From assembly GCA_021613375.1 (NCBI GenBank), contig CM038718.1, positions 43,274,166 to 43,338,165 on the forward strand: a stretch of 64,000 nucleotides of DNA, read 5' to 3'. Below the pieces are notes generated by a model. The model was given only the letters and a program-made list of their open reading frames with translations. It searched no databases and was not told the DNA's origin. Positions 21,946 to 33,310 of the stretch are shown here, piece after piece (within the stretch, counting starts at the first letter, position 1; each line of letters opens with the position of its first letter). The stretch is from Megaleporinus macrocephalus. Lineage: Eukaryota; Chordata; Actinopteri; Characiformes; Anostomidae. A program made the translations under genes and the position numbers.

Positions 21946-22755
21946 TATCTAGAGTGAGATATTCTGGGTTAAAGGGAAGGGAAGCCCTCTTCTGATGAGG
22001 TATCTTGGAGGTGGGGAGAACTTCTGAAGTACTACATCTGCTTTGGGGTGGGTTTATAGGGTCGTGGGCTGTTTTCTGTTAGCTGGCTGCAGAAGGAAGC
22101 CAGATGGTGGACACTACTGCCAGGATACCAATCTTAGCCATATAACTCTGGTTACTGTCTGCAAATCATGGTCTGAATGAAGAGTTGATGTTACTCAGAT
22201 AACTACAGAAATTACTCATCAGATGGGGAGGACATGCTAAAGTTAGCACGGCACCTGGCTAACTGAACACATTACCTCAGCTTGGCTTCGTTTCTCTGGC
22301 CAAACGTTCGTCACTGGCATGAATTTCGTGCTGAAAAAAGACAGAACCACTGTTTTCTTTATGGTGTGTTCCATTTAGCTCGGAAGTCGGAGCCGGGAAT
22401 GACTTCACACCTGAGTCCATCGCGCTCCAGCAACCGAAAAGGACTCCTCCACACTGTGCCTGGTCTCTAGTCGGTTGACTCGCTAGTCAGGTTAGTCGTT
22501 AGCCTTCAGCCAGTGCTAGCAATACCAGCATGTCAGTGAGCAGTCCAAGCTTTTAGATAGAAAATCCAACCAGAGCGGGCTTCTAGTTAAAACTTCATAC
22601 TGGGAACTCTGAAATTCTAACATTCCAATATAGGTAGTACGTCTAATTACATTAATGCTGGCATGCTTGATTCACTTGTCTACAGATGAGTGTCTAGACT
22701 AGCATGTCAGGATTGATTGACACCACAGGTCATGTGAAATGGTCATGTGACATGT
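21946..22755. other. Intronic sequence, unrecognised
   Basis: Mixed-complexity sequence with no fitting exon and no repeat I can name. The plus open frame at 22282-22470 shows no domain. Confidence 0.35.
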
Positions 22756-23300
22756 TAGCAACTACTTGGAATACATTAGCAACAACCTAGCAACACAAGG
22801 GTATCTAGGGTATCAGAGCAATTGCCTAACAACACCCTAGTACCAACCTGGGACACCACAGAAATCACCTAGCAACACCTTACCATCCACCTAGAATACT
22901 AACAACATAGCAGCTGCCTAACAACACCCTTGCAACCATTTTCCAACATAACAATTGCCTAGCAACAATGTAGCAACCACCTAGCAACACCCAAAAAAAC
23001 ACCGGGAATAACTATAGTAACCACCTTGCAGCATCTTAGGAACTGCCTAGCAACACCCTAGCAACCATCTGGGACACCACAGAACTGCTTATCTGATAAT
23101 CTAGCAACATCTTAACAACTGTTTAGCACCAACCTGGGACTCCATAGAAATCACCTAGCAACACCTTAATAACAACCTAGAATATCAACAGTGTAGCAAC
23201 GCAACCACATTGGGTACCACAGCAACTGCCTAACAACACCCTAACAACCGTTTAAGATGCATCACCCTAACAACCACCTGGGATAACCATAGCAACAGCA
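22756..23300. repeat. Degenerate minisatellite family F (CCTAGCAACA type), copy 1
   Basis: Loose repeats of CCTAGCAACACCCTAGCAAC and CACCTGGGATACCATAG with variable spacing. The same family forms a larger array at 47860-49500. Confidence 0.85.
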
Positions 23301-23686
23301 ACTGTGTGTTTTAGATGATGATGATTTGGTAGCTGCTATGAAGTGTGACTGTAGTTATTAGAGGAAGGAACCGCACACATACAGAACCTTCCAGTTTAAG
23401 AGGTTAGTGCCTACAACCCCTGGCACCACCCGCCCGGCCCCCCGACACCCCTCTCGGTCGTGGTTGTTTCAAACTGTCGTTACAAGTATGAACTTGGCAC
23501 TTCCAGTGATGTAAACTTTCCCCAGCATGCCGGAGAAACAGGCCTCTAATTGGACGGCTATCCAGCTTCAAAGAGGCACCACATCTAAATCAAATCAGCT
23601 CATCTGATTAGAGAGCGACGCAGAGCAAAAGCTCTCATTTCCCTCCTGTGATGACCTGCGCGGTGAAACTAGGTCACAGTACTTGC
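23301..23686. other. Intron flank downstream of coding exon 3
   Basis: Non-repetitive, moderately GC-rich intron immediately downstream (in gene sense) of the AT2 exon. No element was recognised. Confidence 0.4.
23685..23686 (-). other. Inferred GC 5' splice site
   Basis: The intron after coding exon 3 appears to start with GC in the context AAG|GCAAGT, the known consensus of the minor GC-AG class of U2 introns. The call rests on intron phase and on the exon 4 acceptor at 15669-15670. Confidence 0.75.
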
Positions 23687-23819
23687 CTTGTAGGAGTCCG
23701 TCCCACAGACATCATCATCACCATCAGCTCCGCAGGCCCGGCCCGCACGGGCTGCACTGAGACCAGCCAGACACCTACTCTCTCGCAAAGACCCCAAACA
23801 GCACTGACTCTGGACAGTC
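23687..23819 (-). CDS. fbln2: fibulin-2 coding exon 3: second anaphylatoxin-like module
   Basis: This 133-nt exon follows a strong acceptor (CTGTCTGTCCACCTCAG) in phase 2 and ends in phase 0. It encodes TVQSQCCLGSLRESRC, LAGLSAARAGRACG and ADGDDDVCGTDSYK. TVQSQCC completes AT1, and the rest is AT2 up to its final Cys pair, which lies at the start of exon 4. The Cys spacing matches the fibulin-1/-2 AT2 module. The only donor consistent with phase 0 of exon 4 is TACAAG|GCAAGT, a GC donor with otherwise perfect consensus. A GT occurs 4 nt further on (GCAA|GTACTG) and would shift the frame. The plus open frame at 23648-23914 is an antisense shadow. Confidence 0.93.
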
Positions 23820-24599
23820 CTGAGGTGGACAGACAGAGAAAAACAAGTCAGATCACAGTGAATGAAGCCGAGCAGCACAAGTGCAACCGTGTTTACTTTC
23901 ACGGGGAGCAGTAGCTTGTACATGAACAGACATTCAAGGGGAATTCTAGGTCTGCATAACTCCAGCATGAAAGTCACAGTGGTTTGATGGTGCGCTGTGG
24001 GGAAAATTTCAGTGGTGGTGATGGGAGCCAGGCGTTGTGATGCCTACAGCCTCTTTATTGTCTATCCAAATTGATCATTTATATGTAATGCAGATGGTAC
24101 AACACAATAAAAGTGGCCATACAATGTCCTACATGTACCTCTTCACCGTTTCTCAGACATCAGGCTGTGTCAGGCATTCAGATGTCTGGTTCCTATCAGC
24201 ACCACTGTGAACAGATCTGACTAGAACACTAGAACAGTTCACATCCAACCACTTATGACTTTTGTATGACTGTATGACTTTCACACCTTACCAAGAGAAT
24301 TCATCAGCAGATATGAAAACATTGGCAAAAAGGATTATATATATATATATATATATTACTACTGCTATATACTACTTTAAAGTCTGTTCTGAAAGATACA
24401 GGTAGTCAGTGCAGCTCTTTTAAAGCATGACTAATATGAGCTGAGATGATCTTAGAACTTGAGCTGGAACATAGACAGACGTTCTGTGATGTAGCAGGTT
24501 CTAGATTATTTAGAGCTTTATAGACGAGTACAGAAGTTTAGAGTCAGTTCTGAAAGATACAGGGAGCCAGTGCAGGTCTTTTAAAACAGTACTGATATG
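23820..24599. other. Intron upstream of exon 3 with LINE-like fragment
   Basis: After the acceptor tract, 24360-24600 contains two partial repeats of TCTGAAAGATACAGG and AGTGCAG...TTTTAAA text. These resemble the 3' region of a fish non-LTR element, and a short TA run sits at 24338-24356. The remainder is unrecognised. Confidence 0.4.
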
Positions 24600-27500
24600 A
24601 GCTACTATACTATAGTCCTACTATACTACTAAACCACTACTGTATACTTTAATATACTATAATACTACTATACCACTATACCATAGTCCTACTATACTAC
24701 TAAACCACTACTGTATACTCTAATATACTATAATACTACTTTACCACTATACTATAGTCCTACTATACTACTAAGCCACTACTGTATACTCTAATATACT
24801 ATAATACCACTTTACCACTATACCATAGTCCTACTATACTACTAGACCACTACTGTATACTTTAATACACTATAATACTACTATACCATAGTCCTACTAT
24901 ACTACTAAACCACTACTGTATACTCTAATATTCTATAATATTACTTTACCACTATACCATAGTCCTACTATACTACTAGATCACTACTGTATACTTTAAT
25001 ATACTATAATACTACTTTACCACTATACCATAGTCCTACTATACTACTAGACCACTACTGTATACTTTAATATACTATAATACCACTATACCATAGCCCT
25101 ACTATACTACTAAACCACTACAGTATACTCTAATATACTATAATACTACTTTACCACTATACCATAGTCCTACTATACTACTAAGCCACTACTGTATACT
25201 CTAATATACTATAATACTACTTTACCACTATACCATAGTCCTACTATACTACTAGACCACTACTGTATACTTTAATATACTATAATACCACTATACCATA
25301 GCCCTACTATACTACTAAACCACTACTGTATACTCTAATATACTATAATACTACTATACCACTATACCATAGCCCTACTATACTACTAGACCACTACTGT
25401 ATACTTTAATATACTATAATACCACTATACCATAGCCCTACTATACTACTAAACCACTACTGTATACTCTAATATACTATAATACTACTATACCACTATA
25501 CCATAGTTCTACTATACTACTAAACCACTACTGTATACTCTAATATACTATAATACTACTATACCACTCTACCATAGCCCTACTATACTACTAAACCACT
25601 ACTGTATACTTTAATATACTAGAGTACTACTATACCACTATACCATAGCCCTACTATACTACTAAACCACTACTGTATACTTTAATATACTAGAGTACTA
25701 CTATACCACTATACCATAGTTCTACTATACTACTAAACCACTACTGTATACTTTAATATACTAGAGTACTACTATACCACTATACCATAGTTCTACTATA
25801 CTACTAAACCACTACTGTATACTTTAATATACTAGAGTACTACTATACCACTATACCATAGTTCTACTATACTACTAAACCACTACTGTATACTCTAATA
25901 TACTAGAGTACTACTATACCACTATACCATAGTCCTACTATACTACTAAACCACTACTGTATACTCTAATATACTAGAGTACTACTATACCACTATACCA
26001 TAGTTCTACTATACTACTAAACCACTACTGTATACTTTAATATACTAGAGTACTACTATACCACTATACCATAGTCCTACTATACTACTAAACCACTACT
26101 GTATACTCTAATATACTAGAGTACTACTATACCACTATACCATAGTTCTACTATACTACTAAACCACTACTGTATACTTTAATATACTAGAGTACTACTA
26201 TACCACTATACCATAGTTCTACTATACTACTAAACCACTACTGTATACTCTAATATACTATAATACTACTTTACCACTATACCATAGTCCTACTATACTA
26301 CTAAACCACTACTGTATACTCTAATATACTATAATACTACTTTACCACTATACCATAGTCCTACTATACTACTAAACCACTACTGTATACTCTAATATAC
26401 TATAATACTACTTTACCACTATACCATAGTCCTACTATACTACTAAACCACTACTGTATACTCTAATATACTATAATACTACTTTACCACTATACCATAG
26501 TCCTACTATACTACTAAACCACTACTGTATACTCTAATATACTATAATACTACTTTACCACTATACCATAGTTCTACTATACTACTAAACCACTACTGTA
26601 TACTCTAATATACTATAATACTACTTTACCACTATACCATAGTCCTACTATACTACTAAACCACTACTGTATACTCTAATATACTATAATACTACTATAC
26701 CACTATACCATAGTTCTACTATACTACTAAACCACTACTGTATACTCTAATATACTATAATACTACTTTACCACTATACCATAGTCCTACTATACTACTA
26801 AACCACTACTGTATACTTTAATATACTAGAGTACTACTATACCACTATACCATAGTTCTACTATACTACTAAACCACTACTGTATACTCTAATATACTAT
26901 AATACTACTTTACCACTATACCATAGTCCTACTATACTACTAGACCACTACTGTATACTTTAATATACTATAATACCACTATACCATAGCCCTACTATAC
27001 TACTAAACCACTACTGTATACTCTAATATACTATAATACTACTATACCACTATACCATAGTCCTACTATACTACTAGACCACTACTGTATACTTTAATAT
27101 ACTATAATACCACTATACCATAGCCCTACTATACTACTAAACCACTACTGTATACTCTAATATACTATAATACTACTATACCACTATACCATAGTTCTAC
27201 TATACTACTAAACCACTACTGTATACTCTAATATACTATAATACTACTATACCACTCTACCATAGCCCTACTATACTACTAAACCACTACTGTATACTTT
27301 AATATACTAGAGTACTACTATACCACTATACCATAGCCCTACTATACTACTAAACCACTACTGTATACTTTAATATACTAGAGTACTACTATACCACTAT
27401 ACCATAGTTCTACTATACTACTAAACCACTACTGTATACTTTAATATACTAGAGTACTACTATACCACTATACCATAGTTCTACTATACTACTAAACCAC

Positions 27501-28812
27501 TACTGTATACTTTAATATACTAGAGTACTACTATACCACTATACCATAGTTCTACTATACTACTAAACCACTACTGTATACTCTAATATACTAGAGTACT
27601 ACTATACCACTATACCATAGTCCTACTATACTACTAAACCACTACTGTATACTCTAATATACTAGAGTACTACTATACCACTATACCATAGTTCTACTAT
27701 ACTACTAAACCACTACTGTATACTTTAATATACTAGAGTACTACTATACCACTATACCATAGTCCTACTATACTACTAAACCACTACTGTATACTCTAAT
27801 ATACTAGAGTACTACTATACCACTATACCATAGTTCTACTATACTACTAAACCACTACTGTATACTTTAATATACTAGAGTACTACTATACCACTATACC
27901 ATAGTTCTACTATACTACTAAACCACTACTGTATACTCTAATATACTATAATACTACTTTACCACTATACCATAGTCCTACTATACTACTAAACCACTAC
28001 TGTATACTCTAATATACTATAATACTACTTTACCACTATACCATAGTCCTACTATACTACTAAACCACTACTGTATACTCTAATATACTATAATACTACT
28101 TTACCACTATACCATAGTCCTACTATACTACTAAACCACTACTGTATACTCTAATATACTATAATACTACTTTACCACTATACCATAGTTCTACTATACT
28201 ACTAAACCACTACTGTATACTCTAATATACTATAATACTACTTTACCACTATACCATAGTCCTACTATACTACTAAACCACTACTGTATACTCTAATATA
28301 CTATAATACTACTATACCACTATACCATAGTTCTACTATACTACTAAACCACTACTGTATACTCTAATATACTATAATACTACTTTACCACTATACCATA
28401 GTCCTACTATACTACTAGACCACTACTGTATACTTTAATATACTATAATACTACTATACCACTATACCATAGCCCTACTATACTACTAAACCACTACTGT
28501 ATACTCTAATATACTATAATACTACTTTACCACTATACCATAGCCCTACTATACTACTAAACCACTACTGTATACTTTAATATACTAGAGTACTACTATA
28601 CCACTATACCATAGTTCTACTATACTACTAAACCACTACTGTATACTCTAATATACTATAATACTACTTTACCACTATACCATAGTCCTACTATACTACT
28701 AAACCACTACTGTATACTTTAATATACTATAATACTACTTTACCACTATACCATAGCCCTACTATACTACTAAACCACTACTGTATACTTTAATATACTA
28801 GAGTACTACTAT
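24600..28812. repeat. 71-bp minisatellite array, 4.2 kb, with higher-order structure
   Basis: Close to 60 units of CCATAGTCCTACTATACTAC, TAAACCACTACTGTATACTC, TAATATACTATAATACTACT and TTACCACTATA. Diagnostic variants (CATAGTTCT, CATAGCCCT, TAGAGTACT, CACTCTACC) occur in the same order in two blocks offset by 1,688 bp (for example ACCACTCTAC at 25563 and 27251). The array has therefore duplicated segments of more than 20 units. It fills most of the intron between the AT1 and AT2 exons. Confidence 0.96.
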
Positions 28813-29169
28813 AGAAATGCTCCAATACAGCATGGAACAAAATATTTAGGAGATTCCGTTACAGGTATAAGTGATAAACCACATTAGAGGTGAGCAATAT
28901 GGTGATATATAAACACTATTATGATAAATTATGTCACAGTCTGCTTTTCTGACACAGCCACTACATAAAGAACCTGTTTCACTCTGAACTGGACTCACTG
29001 GATTGATTACAGTGCAGTTTGTGAAGCACTGAATAAACTCATTGTAGTTTTGTTGGTCGTGTGAACATCTCTGTGGGTTTATTGAAGTGTTTTCAGTCGT
29101 ATGTACAGTCTGAGGCACCTGAGCTTCTACTGTGTCTGATCACACTGGGTTACTAACAACAGGTTTTAC
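28813..29169. other. Intron flank downstream of coding exon 2
   Basis: Includes a stretch (GAGGTGAGCAATATGGTGAT, about 28885-28905) that resembles an hAT-type terminus. The minus open frame at 28846-29118 has no domain. Confidence 0.35.
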
Positions 29170-29284
29170 CAGCACAGAGAGACGGGGTCCATCCTAGTGG
29201 GTTCCATGTTGGTGCAGTGGCCGCGAGCAGAGGCCCATTTCTCACCAGCCTCGCAACACACACTCAGCATCTCCCTAGAAGAAA
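29170..29284 (-). CDS. fbln2: fibulin-2 coding exon 2: first anaphylatoxin-like module
   Basis: This 115-nt exon starts in phase 1 and ends in phase 2 at TGCTG|GTAAAA. It encodes SSREMLSVCCEAGEKWAS, ARGHCTNMEPTRMDPVSLC. The Cys-Cys-x-x-Gly-x-x-Trp-Ala start, with the next Cys nine residues on, is the fibulin-2 AT1 pattern. AT1 is completed by TVQSQCC in the next exon, and the split codon TG|G gives Trp. The acceptor chosen, GTGTGTGTGTAG|TTTC, is the only one giving phase 1 to match exon 1. A second AG nine bases in (TTCTAG|GGAG) gives phase 2 and would need an unseen intervening exon. The plus open frame at 29197-29436 is antisense. Confidence 0.88.
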
Positions 29285-29510
29285 CTACACACACACATAA
29301 ACACACAGACGTTACATATACAGCCTGTACTGTATTAGAGAACACACAGATTCAATATCAGTCTCGAGCTGATATCAGCAGAAAGGTCTATATGAGAAAT
29401 GTGAGCCAATCCTATAACAAGTCTATCCTGATATAGCACTCATTCACTCTTGGGGTAATGAGATGTGTTTGTCTACCTATGGGGTACTAGCATAGCCAGA
29501 TCTACCATTG
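29285..29510. other. Intron flank upstream of coding exon 2
   Basis: A TG-rich acceptor tract lies next to the exon; the rest is ordinary sequence with nothing recognised. Confidence 0.4.
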
Positions 29511-29760
29511 TACACCAATCAGCTATAATATTAAAACCACCCTCTTGTATCTACACTCACCATCCACTGTATCAGCTCCACTGACCATACAGGAGCTACA
29601 CTTACAGACTGTAGTTCATTTGATTCTCTGTATACATTATTAGTTCTTTAATGATCAGGACCCCCACAAAGACCACACTGACACTGACGTGGTGGTGGTG
29701 TGTGTTGTGCCAGTGCGGCAGGACAGTGTCCATTGGGCTGAAAATAGTTCAGCCATATAT
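29510..29760. repeat. Dispersed family B copy (partial)
   Basis: It begins ACCAATCAGCTATAATATTA, AAACCACC, followed by CAGCTCCACTGACCATACAG and TGATCAGGACCCCCACA. Other copies lie at 39022-39440, 42285-43035 (inverted parts), 57190-57260 and 62640-63035. Confidence 0.8.
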
Positions 29761-29765
29761 ATCCA

Positions 29766-29803
<38 letters not shown>

Positions 29804-29806
<3 letters not shown>

Positions 29807-30313
29807 TACCGTCCAAAAGTTTAGGATCACTTTAGAATTTAATTTCATGCAATTTTCATGCAATTCACAAACAATATTGTCCATTTCACAATTGGTGTAT
29901 CAGATGATTTTTAAAGAATAAAAATGTTTGTATTAAAGTCTATTTTTGTATAGAGGCTTATTTTACATATAGTCTATTATCAGTAATTCTCAGTCCTCTG
30001 TCTAAATCTCCTGGTACAACCACCAATCCAAGTTAAGGATGTTATTGGACTAATTGGTTGTTAGGACACTCTTGCTCAATTGTGATGCACAGCTGAAAAA
30101 CATTCTACTAATAAGTGAGTATAAAAGGGAACAACATTCTAGGTTAGTTTAGTATCTGAAGATCAGCAGTTGATGGCTTGCTGACCGGCTCACAATGACC
30201 AGAAAGATACAACTTTCTTTAGAGACCCGTCAGTCCATTGTTGTGTTAAGGAAGAAGATACTCCATTAAAACAAGAACATTTCACTGTGATCCCAAACTT
30301 TTGAGCGGTAGTG
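29804..30313. mobile_element. Tc1-type MITE, 510 bp
   Basis: The left end CACTACCGTCCAAAAGTTTA and right end (reverse complement) CACTACCGCTCAAAAGTTTG are terminal inverted repeats. TA precedes the left end. The interior is a deleted Tc1-like 5' region with no transposase. It sits in a TA-rich tract. Confidence 0.88.
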
Positions 30314-30880
30314 TGTGTGTGTATATATATATATATTCGGTTTTCGGCCTTGTCCTTTACACATAAAGATTCCCTGAAGCTTTTTAGTGATACTATGCTG
30401 AAGATGGTTAAAATACCTGAAAGTCTTAAAATTTCCATGAATTCCATCATTTTTTACCCTCATCCCTTATTTTACTGTAATACTTGTTTTTATTTTAGGA
30501 CATACTGGCCACAGTGAATTTTCATAAAAGGCATGTGTCTGGTAGGGATGATTCTAGTGGGAGTAGAAGGTCAGGACACGAAACACGAAGGGGTAGGTAG
30601 TAGAGTAGTTAGATTACATTTCAGTAAAAAAAAATCTCATTTATAAAAACAGTAGCCTTTAAAAGATACAGTATCATCTCGGTATCGGCCTCAGTGGTGG
30701 TTTTTATATGGGTTTCATTAAGAGTGATATCATGCCATCTCTGTACTGTATGTAACCTGTGTAATGTGAAGCATCTTGAATGGTCTGCAATTGAAATGAC
30801 TGTCGATTCAGTTCAATCACTGAAGCTTCACACTGTGGATGGATGTTAAGACTCAGAGCTCCTGAATTGTAACTCCTTTA
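30314..30880. other. Intronic sequence, unrecognised
   Basis: Short (TG)n and (TA)n at 30311-30336, otherwise no named repeat and no exon signal. Confidence 0.35.
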
Positions 30881-31130
30881 AGATTCAAGATTCAAGAGTT
30901 TTATTGTTATATGCACAGCAGAACAGACAGTTACACTGTACAATGAAATTCTTACTTTGCTGTTCCTCCATTCACCAATAGATAAAAATAAATAAATAAA
31001 AAAAATAATAACCATAATAAAAATATATACAAAATATATAAAGTATAATAATATAAGTTGCAGTAAATAAAAGTAATTTTTTATATATAGTTAAAAAAAC
31101 AGAAAATAAAAGTTTGTAAAAAAATGTGTG
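30880..31130. repeat. Retroelement 3'-tail-like fragment and A-rich tract
   Basis: GATTCAAGAGTTTTATTGTT, ACACTGTACAATGAAATTCT is a common fish retroelement end. It is followed by A/T-rich sequence to about 31115. Confidence 0.5.
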
Positions 31131-31560
31131 CAGCAGCCAGTTATACAAAACTTCTTTACTGAAGCCAACAGTAATACTGAGGACCACTTATAGTTTACAT
31201 GGTTTACAACAGTTCCTCTCCATAATTGAAAGCCTATTGTACATGGTTCCTTAAAGAACCTGTTTTAAAATGATTTTATATGGCATTTAAAAGGGTTCCA
31301 GGTCATAGAACCTGTTTCCTGGTACTACGCAGAACCCCATGTGTTACGAGTGATAAAAGATTAGCCCTGTTGTAGGACTGTAGGACTGTATTTGTAGACT
31401 AAACAGTGAATGTGTTGTCTGGGTTGAAGATGGTTGAAGGTTATTGGACACAGATCAAACCATTCACTCAGCATGTCTGTTTCAGAAGATCTTTTAGGTT
31501 AGATTACCACTTAAAGGCTTAATCAGGATAATCTGAGTACGTGCTGTCGGTTTGCTGTGA
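31131..31560. other. Intronic sequence, unrecognised
   Basis: A stretch with AGGTTCC/AGAACC-type words (31200-31340), possibly from a dispersed repeat. No coding signal. Confidence 0.3.
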
Positions 31561-31960
31561 AATGCTCCACTTACAGAGTCAGAATTGTTTACAGTGGTGG
31601 TGAATGGAACCAGACGTCTGTAATGATTTTTAAAGCCTCTAAAAGCTCCCTCATAGAAAGTTATTAGATAAAATGGTTGTAATTAGGCTGCCTGATATCT
31701 GAAACCTTGTTTTATGACAGTTTTTAAGTGAGGATTATAGTCTAGAATGAATTTATGGTGGATGGGATACATGCAGAGCCCTGTAAGCAGAAATAGCCCC
31801 CATAGAAAATGTATTTCATAGCATATAAAACTTATTACATATAAAACCTTAGTAGATACATACATTAATTTTTGGATAGAAAAGTAAAAAATAAACGTTG
31901 GTAGGTTTTTCTATAATTAACTATTTTACACTCAAACCACTCTGAATGACTTTGTTTACA
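31560..31960. repeat. Dispersed family A copy (long form)
   Basis: Carries GTGGTGAATGGAACCAGACG and AAAGCTCCCTCATAGAAAGT, and ends with ACTCTGAATGACTTTGTTTA. It corresponds to the 5580-5960 copy. Confidence 0.6.
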
Positions 31961-32865
31961 TCTTGACCAGTGAATTATGCAAAATATTTGAATAATTGGT
32001 GGAATTTCTGTTTAATACATCAGTCCAATAGGCATCAAATAATCAGGTCAGTCCGTTAACATGCAATTCTACAAATGAAAATACAAATGATATCATATTT
32101 ATAATAATATTATTCTTTTCCTACATGGAATGCAGCTTAAAGTGCTTCCAACAAATCATTGTTGGAGCTTAATTCTCTGAACATACTGGCACGTTGTAAT
32201 TCCATCAGATGACAGAGTGACAGATCAGCATTGCTCCATGAACTGCAGCTGTAAAACAGTGATGTGTGGCCTACTCGTCTCAGCAAGGCATTAGGACAGG
32301 AGCCATATAGGTTTGACCTCTGTTTTGGCCTGCAAAGCCCTGGAATATGCATCTGTCCATTCTTTTTAAGAGACTTTCAGATATTTACCACACCTCCAGG
32401 TTTCACTCTTGCAGGTAGTCTGTAAGTTCTGCTTCTCACAGTCCAATCAATCCCCATTACAAGTTTAGACTCATCAGTCTGTTAGATGGATGTCTACTTT
32501 TGGTGTTCTGGGCCAAATGTTCTTCTTTTCTGTCTACTTTTTCTCAGCTTCTTGACTGTATCCAGAAATATCTTCTGAAAAATTAATGACTCTACTTAAA
32601 GTTGCAGATAACACAGTGTAAAATATTGAAAATGCTGTATGATACTAAACGTCAGTGTTCTATTAAACATCCAGTAAAAAAAATGATAAAAAATGATAAA
32701 ATATGATAAAACAGGTCTATCTGAGAACTGTGAGGGTGTGGCTAATAAGCAGATTGATTGACAGCTCTCTGTCCAAAACTACTAGCCTGCTCCGCCCCCC
32801 ACCCCCACCCCCCATACAGGACTAATGCTACAGACACTATCTAGACAATATAAAGTCATGAACAA
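31961..32865. other. Intronic sequence, mostly unrecognised
   Basis: Positions 32130-32580 resemble a degraded Tc1-type transposon on the reverse strand (GACTCATCAGTCTGT near 32468), but no terminal repeats are visible. Positions 32795-32815 hold a C-rich run. Confidence 0.35.
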
Positions 32866-32867
32866 AC

Positions 32868-33310
32868 AGAAGTGCAGATGAATGAAGGGATGAAGGAACA
32901 GTGTCGGTGATGATAAAGGAATGAAGGGATAAAGGAACAGTGTTGGTGATGATAAAGGAATGAAGGGATGAAGGAACAGTGTTGGTGATGATAAAGGAAT
33001 AAAGGGATGAAGGAACAGTGTTGGTGATGATAAAGGAATGAAGGGGTGAAGGAACAGTGTTGGTGATGATAAAGGAATGAAGGGATAAAGGAACAGTGTT
33101 GGTGATGATAAAGTAATGAAGGAATGAAGGAACAGTGTTGGTGATGATAAAGGAATAAAGGGATGTAGGAACAGTGTTGGTGATGATAAAGTAATGAAGG
33201 GATGAAGGAACAGTGTTGGTGATGATAAAGGAATGAAGGGATGAAGGAACAGTGTTGGTGATGATAAAGGAATAAAGGGATGAAGGAACAATGTTGGTGG
33301 TCATAAAGGA
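32868..33310. repeat. 39-bp minisatellite (GGAACAGTGTTGGTGATGAT type)
   Basis: About eleven units of AAGGAACAGTGTTGGTGATG, ATAAAGGAATGAAGGGATG. The 13-codon period keeps two minus-strand frames open (32782-33291 and 32837-33304), which are not genes. The unit is shared with 14513-14648. Confidence 0.95.

Noticed and set aside
23648..23914. Plus-strand open frame of 88 codons
   Set aside because: Antisense of the AT2 exon.
29275..29276. Alternative acceptor TTCTAG for coding exon 2
   Set aside because: It gives phase 2, which does not match the phase 1 end of coding exon 1; the AG at 29286-29285 does.
32782..33304. Minus-strand frames of 155-169 codons (SSPTLFLHPFIPL and IITNTVPSSLHSF repeats)
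   Set aside because: Artefacts of the stop-free 39-bp tandem unit; two overlapping frames repeat equally well and no start context or domain exists.
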